This document shows, piece by piece, positions 9,701 to 16,281 of a stretch of 64,000 bases of DNA. The position numbers and the translations under genes are program-made. The notes under the pieces were generated by a model that made no database searches, had not been told where the DNA came from, and saw nothing but the letters and a program-made list of their open reading frames with translations. The DNA lies in assembly GCA_015206945.1 (NCBI GenBank), contig JADEXV010000004.1:1-64000 (forward strand), given 5' to 3'. Source of the DNA: Nostocales cyanobacterium LEGE 12452. GTDB taxonomy: Bacteria; Cyanobacteriota; Cyanobacteriia; Cyanobacteriales; Nostocaceae. Every line of letters begins with the position of its first letter. The first letter of the stretch is position 1.

Positions 9701-9796
9701 CAGTCCAGTAATAGGGATATTAGCGTTAAGGCTATCGGGGTTAGAAGTATCAAACGAGATCAGAGTGTTATTACTGAGAACGTATGCTGTTGTCAT
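6761..9796 (-). CDS. DUF4394 tandem / Calx-beta / DUF4114-like surface protein
   Basis: A 1011-residue acidic, Gly/Thr/Asn-rich protein. Two DUF4394 repeats (about 3-275 and 278-560) share LVGIDxRP, LYGIA/LYALG, DFGxDFNPTVDR(L/I)RxVT, GLNFRxNP and NPPNNGTQ blocks and probably form beta-propeller-like units. Residues about 565-672 are a Calx-beta domain (YTVAENGTAIALDLVR ... FADGQTTATATLNITDD ... LEGNETVTLSL ... FNITDND) expected to bind Ca2+. The rest carries two DUF4114-like motifs, FSFEDSPNSGNNDFNDIVLE near 820 and FGFEDLRGGGDKDFND near 990, at the extreme C-terminus. No N-terminal signal peptide is visible, so a C-terminal type I secretion signal is likely, as for related cyanobacterial proteins. 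An extracellular or cell-surface role is inferred. No type I secretion genes are nearby. Confidence 0.85.
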   Translation of the reverse strand: MTTAYVLSNNTLISFDTSNPDSLNANIPITGLATGQNLVGIDFRPQNGKLYGIASDGMGNAQLYAISIQTGLAVAIGTLGQFVDGVGNPVAITGSDFGIDFNPTVDRLRIVTSNGLNFRVNPNTGAAIDSSLPITGVNPDGSINGGTTTVNATAYTNNAPNVTTTTQYTLDSVSNTLFIQNPPNNGTQTSPLVVTLNGTPLDFTSVNGFDIPSGVNVSASNTPATGQAFAVLTVGSITGLYGIELSTGVATLIQTVGTGTDAVQGFALQNEVAPGGVPLIGLTADGTQLLRFNSASSATVATATITGVTPGEILVGIDLRPATGQLYALGINDTNNTGTLYLIDPQTATATIVGGSAGQIALVDVMGNPVDLPPANTGFGFDFNPTVDRIRVVTNTGLNFRLNPITGLAVDGNTGATGINSDGAINGLPVGSTGISATAYTNSFNGTTGTTFTTQYTLDPTSNSLFIQNPPNNGTQTVQLSVTLNGAALDFTEAGGFDIPSNVRVTASNAAASGRGVAALNVGGLTNLYTIELSTGAATLLGPIGLGTSLAGLTVAESPTGTVAFGNPTYTVAENGTAIALDLVRTGGSSGSFTVDLAATGGTATAGSDYNGAPVTVTFADGQTTATATLNITDDSLLEGNETVTLSLKNATNGAVLAAQDTASFNITDNDTVGTIAPNFAANGSAIISIASNFQSLVQFSLSSRKNTVVNEIVAFTVDDDLGNINGVAPNATGYLEAAIARSRTIFSTLSNNPNGFGGELSSILDFGSNARFSTLLIQNGSLDELRAGKISANSVFLSSQTSVRISSATASNFTFSFEDSPNSGNNDFNDIVLEVKTVSQSASAGSALQGQSEVLDLRSLTGQVSTSFTVNREAAFDNFVGFYRVVDQNGGIDTNGDGTADILPGGTGYAQAAVNNRITGIDLSVKNQQTATLSGQFAGGSIFAPFLIANASVNEVVNGQKLDQVYFAYLGGNSDQADHIRLLGNNTFGFEDLRGGGDKDFNDLIVRVTI

Positions 9797-10110
9797 GTTT
9801 TAATTTCTTTACTTAATAATTTTTTGAATAAACTTGGACTGTAGCTGTGTGGGCTGAGGATTTGATAAAAATCCATCTCGATTGCCGTTGGCATTCCTTG
9901 AATAGAAGTCCAAGTGTTTTTAGATTTAGGTATGGTTATCCAGAGCTAAACAGCTTGGTGAACTATTTTTATAAATACTTACTTAAGAGTAAGAATTACA
10001 AGTGCCAATGTACACAGTAAAACTACGATAACAAACGAAAATACAATTTATTTTTTCAGTAAAATTACTGAAAAATTAGTAGGAGTGCTTATTTTTGGTC
10101 ATTGGGGTGC
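9797..10110. other. Upstream region of the DUF4394 gene
   Basis: A 314-bp AT-rich spacer. It should hold the promoter of the minus-strand DUF4394 gene, but I see no clear -35/-10 pair or operator. The one structured element is the palindrome at 10052-10075. Confidence 0.5.
10052..10075. terminator. Bidirectional-looking hairpin
   Basis: TTTTTCAGTAA (10052-10062) and TTACTGAAAAA (10065-10075) form a perfect 11-bp stem with a 2-base apex, flanked by T on one side and A on the other. It lies downstream of the replication-protein fragment on the minus strand and fits a factor-independent terminator. Confidence 0.5.
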
Positions 10111-10476
10111 TTAGGCAATACTTCTAGTTAAAGACAAAAGCAGGGTAAAGTGATAATTCTTCAACAGCGCAATGTTAGCCTGTGTAGCGACGTGTTGACT
10201 TCTCAGCAATCCTGCGATGGATGGGGAACCATTGCCCACAACCGACATCCCCCACTCTCTCACCCAAATGTGACGGTCAACTGTCTCCCTAACCCTTGCT
10301 AACATCTGACGCACGGAGTTAATCGGCTGCACTCCCTGAAAAATCCCCCAAACAGCGCTGAAATGTCCTCGAATATCGATGCTGACTCCAGTTTCTAAAC
10401 TTGGAGAGGCGATTACCAAATCATATTGGGTAAGAATTTCGTTCAGGTGAGCGATACAACCAAAAGCTGCATGATA
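10111..10476 (-). pseudogene. CyRepA1-like plasmid replication protein fragment
   Basis: The open stretch reads AFGCIAHLNEILTQYDLVIA, then SPSLETGVSIDIRGHF, AVWGIFQGVQPINSVRQMLA and RVRETVDRHIWV. This matches the helicase-like part of large cyanobacterial plasmid replication proteins (CyRepA1 type), where SPSxETGVSID and the arginine-rich SVRQxxARxRxxVxRHIW block recur. Families of this kind are many times longer. Here the reading frame is cut by a TGA at 10477-10479 exactly where a different sequence begins, so only an internal piece remains. The last 30 or so residues (to 10111) are of uncertain homology. It points to past plasmid integration. Confidence 0.6.
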
Positions 10477-10534
10477 TCAAATCCGGTTGATTGCACATAT
10501 TATAATCGTCTAAGTGGATTAGGTAACGAAGTAT

Positions 10535-10620
10535 ATGCCAAGATGTATTTGTATAGAACCTCACCTAAGTATTGAGGAACTAGAAAATCGTTATCGCCAA
10601 TCAAAAGACGCGATCGCAGA
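10535..10620 (+). pseudogene. IS630-type transposase N-terminal fragment
   Basis: The ATG at 10535 starts MPRCICIEPHLSIEELENRY then RQSKD, the usual N-terminus of cyanobacterial IS630-family transposases. Homology stops at about 10612-10620, at a HIP1 site (GCGATCGC), where another fragment begins. The terminal repeat may be the ATATCAAATCCGGTTGATTG stretch at about 10474-10493. Confidence 0.6.
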
Positions 10621-10704
10621 CTGTACCGTTCGACACACAAAACATTTGAGGAATATTGCCGCGATCGCTTTGGTCATAGTCGTCGCCAGTCTTATCTTTT
10701 AATG
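10618..10704 (+). pseudogene. Fragment of a RSTH..FEEYC plasmid/accessory protein
   Basis: Reading the frame beginning AGA CTG TAC gives RLYRSTHKTFEEYCRDRFGH then SRRQSYLLM. This resembles the N-terminal piece of small cyanobacterial accessory or plasmid proteins whose function I cannot name with confidence. It is fused to the IS630 fragment on the left and to the IS4-like end at 10705 on the right, so it is a scrap. Confidence 0.4.
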
Positions 10705-10890
10705 CTTGAGGGGAGACAAAATGGTCTAGAATGCTTGTAATACAAAGATTACAGCAATTTGTGCTAAAAGAAAAAGAGCATTCATTCTCAATAAGCTCTA
10801 TTTAATGATAATGTTACCAGAATTCTACGAAACAAACCTCAAGCGAGAATTGGGACGTGCAGAATGTTTATTACTAAAAATGATGCTCCC
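10705..10890 (+). pseudogene. IS4-like left end with transposase N-terminus
   Basis: 10705-10804 matches 6293-6386 (same leader up to the start codon, with a few extra A/G bases after GCTAAAAGA). The ATG at 10805-10807 opens MIMLPEFYETNLKRELGRAE then CLLLKMM, the N-terminus of the IS4-like family whose C-terminus is at 6387-6738. After about 10885 the similarity ends and the frame closes at 10929. The 6.3-kb and 10.7-kb copies thus keep opposite ends of the same element. Confidence 0.7.
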
Positions 10891-11132
10891 CTTCACGCCA
10901 ACTTTGTCACAAATGAGTATCTGGAGTTAAGCGACTGAGTAATTTACTTAACCCAGATTTTGAGATGATACCAACAAATACTGTGATATTCCCTAATCCT
11001 AGATGGGAATGGTTAGTGTTGTATAAGTTACAGTTACCAAAACTGAAACGGTCATCAAATCTCAAGCTGCTCAGGACTATTCTAGGTAAATAGTCAAATG
11101 TGACAGAAAAAATTTAGTGTGAGGATTTAGCT
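10891..11132. other. Spacer upstream of the VWA gene
   Basis: No gene seen. It should carry the promoter of the VWA gene; the ribosome binding site GAGGA is at 11121-11125, seven bases before the ATG. Confidence 0.5.
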
Positions 11133-13202
11133 ATGTCTTACCCGATTCCGTCCAAAATGTGGCAGCGAGTCAGTATTGTAATATTGTTTTTATTGATACC
11201 GTCAGTAGGAATTGCGATTTTACGCCAGTCTGCTACGGTTGCAGTTCCAGCCAATCAGACTCCTGCCAGTTCTACCCCAAAAACTTCCATTCTACCCAAT
11301 CACCCTGACTACCAAGCACTCCAGGCATTGGTACAACAGTATAGTTGTGTCGTTCCCGTCCAAAATTTTGGCACTCTTCCTGTAACCCGGACTGAATTTG
11401 CCACAGTCTTGAATGCCTGTGTGAATCGGAGCAATGAGTTAATAGCGACCGATCCCAAGATAGTTACCCCAGCAGATATGAAAATTCTGCAACGCTTGCA
11501 GTCAGAATTTGCACCGGAGTTAGCAACCCTAAAAAGTCCGATAGAGGAATTGGAAGCTCGTAGTCCCATCACTCCGAATCAGCCTACTAGAGAACGTATT
11601 CAAACTGAGTCTACCCGAAAGACTCAAGCCGTACCCACAGCCCCACTCCTTAGTCTTCCGTCTGGCTCATCTGTGCAGGATCAAGTTTCTAACCGTGCGA
11701 ATATGCCTAAACTCCAAACTCGTGGCAGTATTGGAAGGGTTGCCCCGGAACCTCAAATAGGTAGCAGATTCAATACAGAAAACTATAACCGGATTGAGGA
11801 TAATCCCTTTCATCGCGTCGGTAACGATCCCCTTTCCACCTTTTCCATTGATGTAGATACAGCATCTTACAGCAACGTGCGACGGTTTATTACTCAAGGG
11901 GAATTACCACCCAAGGATGCAGTGCGAATTGAGGAATTAATCAATTATTTTACCTACAATTATCCCCAACCAAAAGGTGAACGACCTTTTTCCGTCACCA
12001 CTGAAGTTGCTGCTGCTCCCTGGAATTCTCAACACAAGCTGGTACAGGTGGGTTTGCAAGGTAAACGCCTAGAAAGCAAAACCTTACCACCCAGCAACTT
12101 AGTATTTCTAATAGATGTCTCCGGTTCTATGAATGACCCGAATAAATTACCTTTGGTGCAACAGTCGCTCAAATTGTTGGTGAATCAACTGCGTCCTGAA
12201 GATCGGGTAAGTTTGGTAGTTTATGCTGGGAATGCTGGATTGGTGTTACCTGCTACGGCTGGTAGTCAAAAATCAACAATTCTGGCGGCGATTGACCGCT
12301 TAGAGGCTGGAGGCTCGACTGCTGGCGGACAGGGCATTGAACTAGCTTACAAAATAGCCAAAGAAAGCTTCCTCAAGTCTGGTAATAACAGAGTCATTTT
12401 AGCTACCGATGGAGATTTTAACGTCGGGGTTTCCAGTGATGGCGACCTGACGCGATTAATTGAACAAAAGCGAGAACAAGGAATTTTCCTGACGGTGTTG
12501 GGATTTGGTACTGGCAATTATAAGGATGGAAAAATGGAACAACTGGCTGATAAGGGTAACGGTAACTACGCTTACATCGATACCCTATTGGAAGCCAAAA
12601 AGGTTTTAGTTAACGATCTCAGGGGAACTCTGTTTACCATTGCCAAGGATGTAAAAATTCAGGTGGAATTTAATCCGGCAAAAGTTCAGGCATATCGCTT
12701 AATTGGTTACGAAAACCGCCTGCTGCAAAACCAGGATTTCAATGATGACAAGAAAGATGCAGGGGATATTGGGGCTGGTCATTCTGTGACAGCGCTTTAT
12801 GAAATAATTCCCACTGGTACAAAAAGCGATGTGAAACTCCCAGAGATAGACCCTTTGCGGTATCAGCGTTCTGGTGAAACTGTCTCGGATGCTGCTGGTA
12901 ATGAGTTGATGCAGGTGAAACTGCGCTATAAGTCGCCCCAAGACAGCACCAGTCAACTAATTACCCAAACCATCCAAGATAATGATTTGAGAGCCGACCA
13001 GATACCCTCCACAAACCTGAGGTTTGCTGCTGCGGTAGCTACCTTTGGGATGGTGTTGCGTGACTCTGAGTATAAGGGAGATGCTAGTTATGATTTGGCG
13101 ATGAAATTGGCAACCCAAGGGAAGGGGGAAGACCAGGAGGGCTATCGGGGTGAGTTTATTCGCCTAGTGGAGCAATCTAGAGGGTTGATTACAAGAAAAT
13201 GA
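11133..13202 (+). CDS. SLH-like / von Willebrand factor A (YfbK-type) protein
   Basis: A 689-residue exported protein. Residues 10-30 are a signal peptide or anchor (VSIVILFLLIPSVGIAIL). Residues about 58-125 look like the SLH plus coiled segment of cyanobacterial outer-membrane porins: LQALVQQYSCVV, TRTEFATVLNACVNRSNELI, LQRLQSEFAPELATLKSPIE. A low-complexity linker follows. The YfbK-type core starts near 223 (NPFHRVGNDPLSTFSIDVDT, ASYSNVRRFI). The VWA domain spans about 300-490 with the metal-binding MIDAS motif DVSGSMN near 330 and ATDGDFNVG near 428. The C-terminal DUF3520-like region spans about 500-689. VWA domains bind proteins through the metal. The SLH-like part suggests attachment to peptidoglycan or envelope. 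No operon partner is visible. Confidence 0.88.
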   Translation: MSYPIPSKMWQRVSIVILFLLIPSVGIAILRQSATVAVPANQTPASSTPKTSILPNHPDYQALQALVQQYSCVVPVQNFGTLPVTRTEFATVLNACVNRSNELIATDPKIVTPADMKILQRLQSEFAPELATLKSPIEELEARSPITPNQPTRERIQTESTRKTQAVPTAPLLSLPSGSSVQDQVSNRANMPKLQTRGSIGRVAPEPQIGSRFNTENYNRIEDNPFHRVGNDPLSTFSIDVDTASYSNVRRFITQGELPPKDAVRIEELINYFTYNYPQPKGERPFSVTTEVAAAPWNSQHKLVQVGLQGKRLESKTLPPSNLVFLIDVSGSMNDPNKLPLVQQSLKLLVNQLRPEDRVSLVVYAGNAGLVLPATAGSQKSTILAAIDRLEAGGSTAGGQGIELAYKIAKESFLKSGNNRVILATDGDFNVGVSSDGDLTRLIEQKREQGIFLTVLGFGTGNYKDGKMEQLADKGNGNYAYIDTLLEAKKVLVNDLRGTLFTIAKDVKIQVEFNPAKVQAYRLIGYENRLLQNQDFNDDKKDAGDIGAGHSVTALYEIIPTGTKSDVKLPEIDPLRYQRSGETVSDAAGNELMQVKLRYKSPQDSTSQLITQTIQDNDLRADQIPSTNLRFAAAVATFGMVLRDSEYKGDASYDLAMKLATQGKGEDQEGYRGEFIRLVEQSRGLITRK

Positions 13203-13457
13203 TTTTAGACCATAACTGAGACGGGGAGTAGGGAGTGGTGTAGTCAATTACTTGAAAACTGCTGTAATATCTTGGATATATTCACAATCTACAAAAGAGC
13301 GATCGCTCTCCACTGTATTAGATATCTGCAATAAATATAGCAATTTAATTTCAGAAGAGAGCATTGCATATTTGCAGGATGTTTTTTCATCACTGCTAGT
13401 AAAAAAACTTATTCCCTACTCTGCAAGACCAGAAGGAAGAAATGTTTTTATTTATTT
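13203..13457. other. Spacer between VWA gene and fecE copy 1
   Basis: A plus-strand open frame from a TTG at 13252 could give MKTAVISWIYSQSTKERSLS and about 45 further residues, but it then runs antisense through the fecE 3' end. It has no recognisable family and no clear ribosome binding site, so I do not call a gene. It might be a decayed small gene. Confidence 0.4.
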
Positions 13458-14279
13458 CTATTTTCTCCCCTTTCTTCCCACTGGTATACACATCGGTGTA
13501 CCTGAAACTGGGTCTGGGATAATCCGACATTCCAATCCAAACACCTCCCTTACCATCTTCTCAGTAATCACCAAATTAGGTTCGCCAACAGCAAAAATTT
13601 GACCTTCTTTCACCGCTACCAAATAATCAGCATAACGACAGGCGTGATTCAAATCATGTAAGACCATCACAATCGTTCGTCGCTGGTTTTGGTTCAAATC
13701 ATACAATAAATCTAAAACTTCTATTTGGTGCGCCAAATCTAAAAAAGTAGTTGGTTCATCTAACAATAAAATATCCGTATCTTGAGCTAATGCCATTGCA
13801 ATCCAAGCACGTTGTCGCTGTCCACCAGAAAGAGTATCTAACTCACGTTCTGCCAAGTATTTAATCCCAGTAATTTCTAACGCTAGTTCTACTAATCTTT
13901 CATCTTCTTTTGTCCACTGCTGCAACCAGCTTTGATAAGGAAACCTTCCACAAGCTACCAAATCTCGAACGGTTAATCCTTCTGGTGCAACGGGGCCTTG
14001 GGTAAGAATTCCTAATTTTTTAGCAACATCTTTTGTTGATAGTTTAAATACATCTGTTGTATCTAAATAAATTGTGCCAACACGAGGTTTTAATAATCTA
14101 GCTAAACCCCGTAGTAAAGTTGATTTCCCACAACCATTTGCACCAACTAAAGCAGTTATTTTTCCTGGTGGTATATCTAAATGTAAATGCTTAATAATAG
14201 TTGTATTATCATAACCCAAAGTCAAATTTTTTGCTGACATTTGGTAATGTATATTATCGCTCAATAATGATATTGACAT
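13458..14279 (-). CDS. fecE: Ferric-siderophore ABC importer ATPase, copy 1
   Basis: A 273-residue FecE-type ATP-binding subunit. Motifs: Walker [10 protein letters not shown] near 43-51, Q-loop region [20 protein letters not shown] near 90, signature [10 protein letters not shown] near 150, Walker [16 protein letters not shown] near 170, and the switch [14 protein letters not shown] near 207. It hydrolyses ATP to drive uptake through a FecCD-type permease pair. It is closely similar throughout to the ATPase at 22435-23256, and the two appear to be paralogues from a regional duplication. Its own permease gene upstream (14600-14775) is reduced to a relic, so this subunit is orphaned and may work with the intact permeases at 23-25 kb, or be a step further in decay. 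The ATG at 14279 is used. Confidence 0.9.
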   Translation of the reverse strand: MSISLLSDNIHYQMSAKNLTLGYDNTTIIKHLHLDIPPGKITALVGANGCGKSTLLRGLARLLKPRVGTIYLDTTDVFKLSTKDVAKKLGILTQGPVAPEGLTVRDLVACGRFPYQSWLQQWTKEDERLVELALEITGIKYLAERELDTLSGGQRQRAWIAMALAQDTDILLLDEPTTFLDLAHQIEVLDLLYDLNQNQRRTIVMVLHDLNHACRYADYLVAVKEGQIFAVGEPNLVITEKMVREVFGLECRIIPDPVSGTPMCIPVGRKGRK

Positions 14280-14599
14280 AATTCAACTTAAGATTATCTT
14301 TGATAGTTGTGTAAGTATGTAATATCATATCCGCTTAATGACTTAATTAAACCCAAAGAACCCCACCCCGCTAAATCAGCACTTTGTTTCCCCTTCCCGC
14401 AGGTAGATAAAGGATTAAGGGGAGCCAGCGGGGTCATGGCATGAGCAACTGGTGCATAGGGTGCAAGTACTATGGGAATCATCACTAATTCCCCGGACAT
14501 GATACATCACACTATTTGCTTTTATTAATGCTACACCTAAACTAAATTTTTTCTCTACCTACTTAATATTAAGTATACTGAATTAGGTCTTAGTGTTTC
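14280..14599. other. Spacer with Nostoc-type repeat
   Basis: The part around 14350-14450 (CACCCCGCTAAATCAGCAC, CCCCTTCCCGCAGG) is GC-rich relative to its surroundings and looks like a dispersed spacer element. A minus-strand open frame across it (14294-14500) has low-complexity composition and no family. A small palindrome ACTTAATATTAAGT is at about 14559-14572. Confidence 0.4.
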
Positions 14600-14775
14600 G
14601 ATTTTTAATTAATAAATAAAATATGGAGCAGCAATCACAGCAGTAAAAATTCCGCAAGTAATTTAGATAGGAGCAAAAATAATTCTGCCGATAAAATTAG
14701 ATTAAACCACAATTATTGCTCCTGTCATTAAAGCTACTGGAATCAAACCTTGATGATTTCCACCTACTAATCCAA
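14600..14775 (-). pseudogene. fecD relic (permease C-terminus with stop codons)
   Basis: Minus-strand translation in one frame reads LVGGNHQGLIPVALMTGAII, then VV-stop-SNFIGRIIFAPI-stop-ITCGIFTAVIAAPYFIY-stop. This lines up residue for residue with the C-terminus of the intact permease at 23275-24315 ([20 protein letters not shown], then [35 protein letters not shown]). At least three nonsense changes are visible, and everything N-terminal is lost. Its place just upstream of fecE copy 1 mirrors the intact fecD-fecE order. Confidence 0.85.
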
Positions 14776-14902
14776 GTGCGGAATGTGGTTTTAAAAATTG
14801 CTAATACTTTCTTAAATACTGCTTGCTATTCTACAAAATTGCTTGACCTTGACTTACCTAATGGTTCAAAATATATAGGACGCTCCCCAAGAATAAAATG
14901 AT
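14776..14902. other. Unassigned stretch between fecD and fecB relics
   Basis: By position it may derive from the lost permease or binding-protein genes, but I could not match it to either. No gene is supported. Confidence 0.4.
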
Positions 14903-15085
14903 TTAAGGAGTGTTAACTAGGTATTCAAATAATTCATCAATTATTGTATTGATTACTAAGATATCAATTTCATGCCAGCGCAACCTGTCTAAGAAATAAA
15001 CTTGATTTTGTTGAACTGCTTTAAGTTGTCGCCACAAAGGTTTTTGTTGGAGCTTTTCTAAAGTCTCTTTACCCGGATTTCTCAC
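14903..15085 (-). pseudogene. fecB relic (siderophore-binding protein C-terminus)
   Basis: A 60-codon frame. After a few residues that come from an unrelated dispersed repeat (MRNPGKE), it reads LQQKPLWRQLKAVQQNQVYF then LDRLRWHEIDILVINTIIDE and LFEYLVNTP. The intact binding proteins end with the same pattern: QRDPLWRSLKAVRENNVYYV ... VVIDDLFKYLVKTP at 20.0 kb and QKSPLWKRLNAVQKNHVYLV ... AVLDDLYKYLVNAP at 29.0 kb. Only the final lobe of the roughly 320-residue protein is left. It is a third fecB copy, on the opposite strand and next to the fecD relic and fecE copy 1, as expected for a decayed fecB-fecD-fecE operon. Confidence 0.85.
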
Positions 15086-15094
15086 AAGTAAGAA
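15071..15094. repeat. Dispersed repeat, copy 1 (CCCGGATTTCTCACAAG)
   Basis: The core CCCGGATTTCTCACAAG recurs in reverse complement at about 16091-16107 and 27851-27867 (CTTGTGAGAAATCCGGG). In the last two copies it forms one arm of a hairpin with AACCGGAT. Here it marks the broken end of the fecB relic. Confidence 0.65.
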
Positions 15095-15271
15095 AAAATC
15101 ATTAATTTGAGCAAAATTTTGGAGTATTTAATTGATACATTCAACCCTGCATTGTCCCAGAGCCTTAAAACCTGTAGTGCTGATCGTGCATAGCTTAGAG
15201 CTTTTATTAATCTCTTAGGTTAGTCTTGGTAGCCACTTATTTTGACTACCCCGACTTATTGAGCCGATACG

Positions 15272-15499
15272 TTATGATTTACCTCCAGCAGCTTCTTCCA
15301 TTTTCTTGCGAAGACTAAGTGGTCTCATATCAGTCCAAACTTCTTTGATGTAATCTAGACATTCTTGTTTCAAACCACTTTTGCCAGCATCTTTCCAGCC
15401 GAGTGCGTTTTCTCGGTCAGCAGGCCAAATGGAATACTGTTCTTCATGATTGACTACAACTTTGTAAATTGCTGTGTCTTCTTTGTTGTCTTGGTACAT
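15272..15499 (-). CDS. MbtH-like protein, copy 1
   Basis: A 75-residue MbtH-family protein that binds adenylation domains of NRPSs and supports their folding and activity. Visible motifs: [19 protein letters not shown] near 17-36 and EVWTDMRP near 53-60, including the conserved Trp residues. The usual Pro of the P-x-G-W motif is Ala here (NALGW). It differs from copy 2 at 26195-26422 by a single residue (Ala10, Thr in copy 2). The ATG at 15499 has an upstream GGAGATAAATT ribosome binding site. It is transcribed away from the TonB receptor across a shared spacer with a Fur-like site. Several A domains of the NRPS operon are plausible partners. Confidence 0.95.
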   Translation of the reverse strand: MYQDNKEDTAIYKVVVNHEEQYSIWPADRENALGWKDAGKSGLKQECLDYIKEVWTDMRPLSLRKKMEEAAGGKS

Positions 15500-15546
15500 A
15501 ATTTATCTCCTGCTATTTAATTAACTATGCTTTGGTGTTGCGCCAC

Positions 15547-16150
15547 TAATTAGGAATATTACTTAAGTCAAAGTATGCATAACTTTGGTATTAGAAACTA
15601 AAAAAGAATTCGGGTTTGTGCCGATGTTTGGGAAACTGGCAATCATCAGTGGTTGCGATGGCGCAAGACACCTGTAATATGCGATCGCTCTTGAGTCAAT
15701 CCATAACAAGGTTAATCCAAAAGGTAGACTATAAGCTGCTTTTAGAGAATTGTATTACCCATCTCAAGTAAAGGACTGGTAAGACCTTTGGAAAACTTTT
15801 TGAACTACTGAATTTACTTAACAATAAAGATTATCATTAATTTGCTAACAGTTCAAGCAACTCACTTTACATTTTTCCTTATCCATCCTTCTATGTCAGA
15901 ACTTACACATTGACAAATTGAACAATAAATGTAGTGCTGGAGACAGGAAAGTAATAAGCGATCGCTATAATCAGGGGGCGATCACAGACGAAAACACAAT
16001 GCTTCTCAAGGTGTGAAGCAGTTGGAGGGATAAATCTCAGAGATTCCAGCAGATTGAATAAAGGTAAATAACCGGATCTTTTTTTCGGCTTGTGAGAAAT
16101 CCGGGTTCAAGTGTCAAGTTGTTGACTGTCCCCAAAGACATGAAAATTAT
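15547..16150. repeat. Segmental duplication, copy 1 (mbtH-receptor spacer)
   Basis: About 600 bp that recurs with small changes at 27252-27910. Shared blocks include GGGTTTGTGCCGATGTTTGG, CTGGTAAGACCTTTGGAAAA, GATTATCATTAATTTG, GACAAATTGAACAA and CGGATNTTTTTTTCGGCTTG. It holds a Fur-box-like site and a hairpin made of AACCGGAT (about 16071-16078) and ATCCGGGTT (about 16099-16107). It is probably the regulatory leader of the receptor gene. No open frame in it is conserved between the two copies. Confidence 0.85.
15823..15841. promoter_or_regulatory. Fur-box-like site (copy 1)
   Basis: AATAAAGATTATCATTAAT agrees with the classical 19-bp Fur consensus GATAATGATAATCATTATC at 14 of 19 positions. 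It lies between the divergent mbtH copy 1 and the TonB receptor, about 440 bases from the receptor ATG. Iron repression of both directions is inferred. Confidence 0.5.
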
Positions 16151-16281
16151 TTATTATCTTGTGTAGTGGTTCACTTCATAATATGATTCAACTAATTTCA
16201 AATTAAATGACAAATTTTTTCAAAGATCGTCATTGTTTCTTCAGGTACGACCAAGTAGTGTGATTGAGTGTAAACGGATAA

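Noticed and set aside
13252-13602. Plus-strand open frame overlapping fecE copy 1
   Set aside because: TTG start, no family, and half of it is antisense to fecE.
14294-14500. 68-codon minus-strand frame
   Set aside because: Repeat-like Pro/Leu-rich composition from a spacer element, no homology seen.
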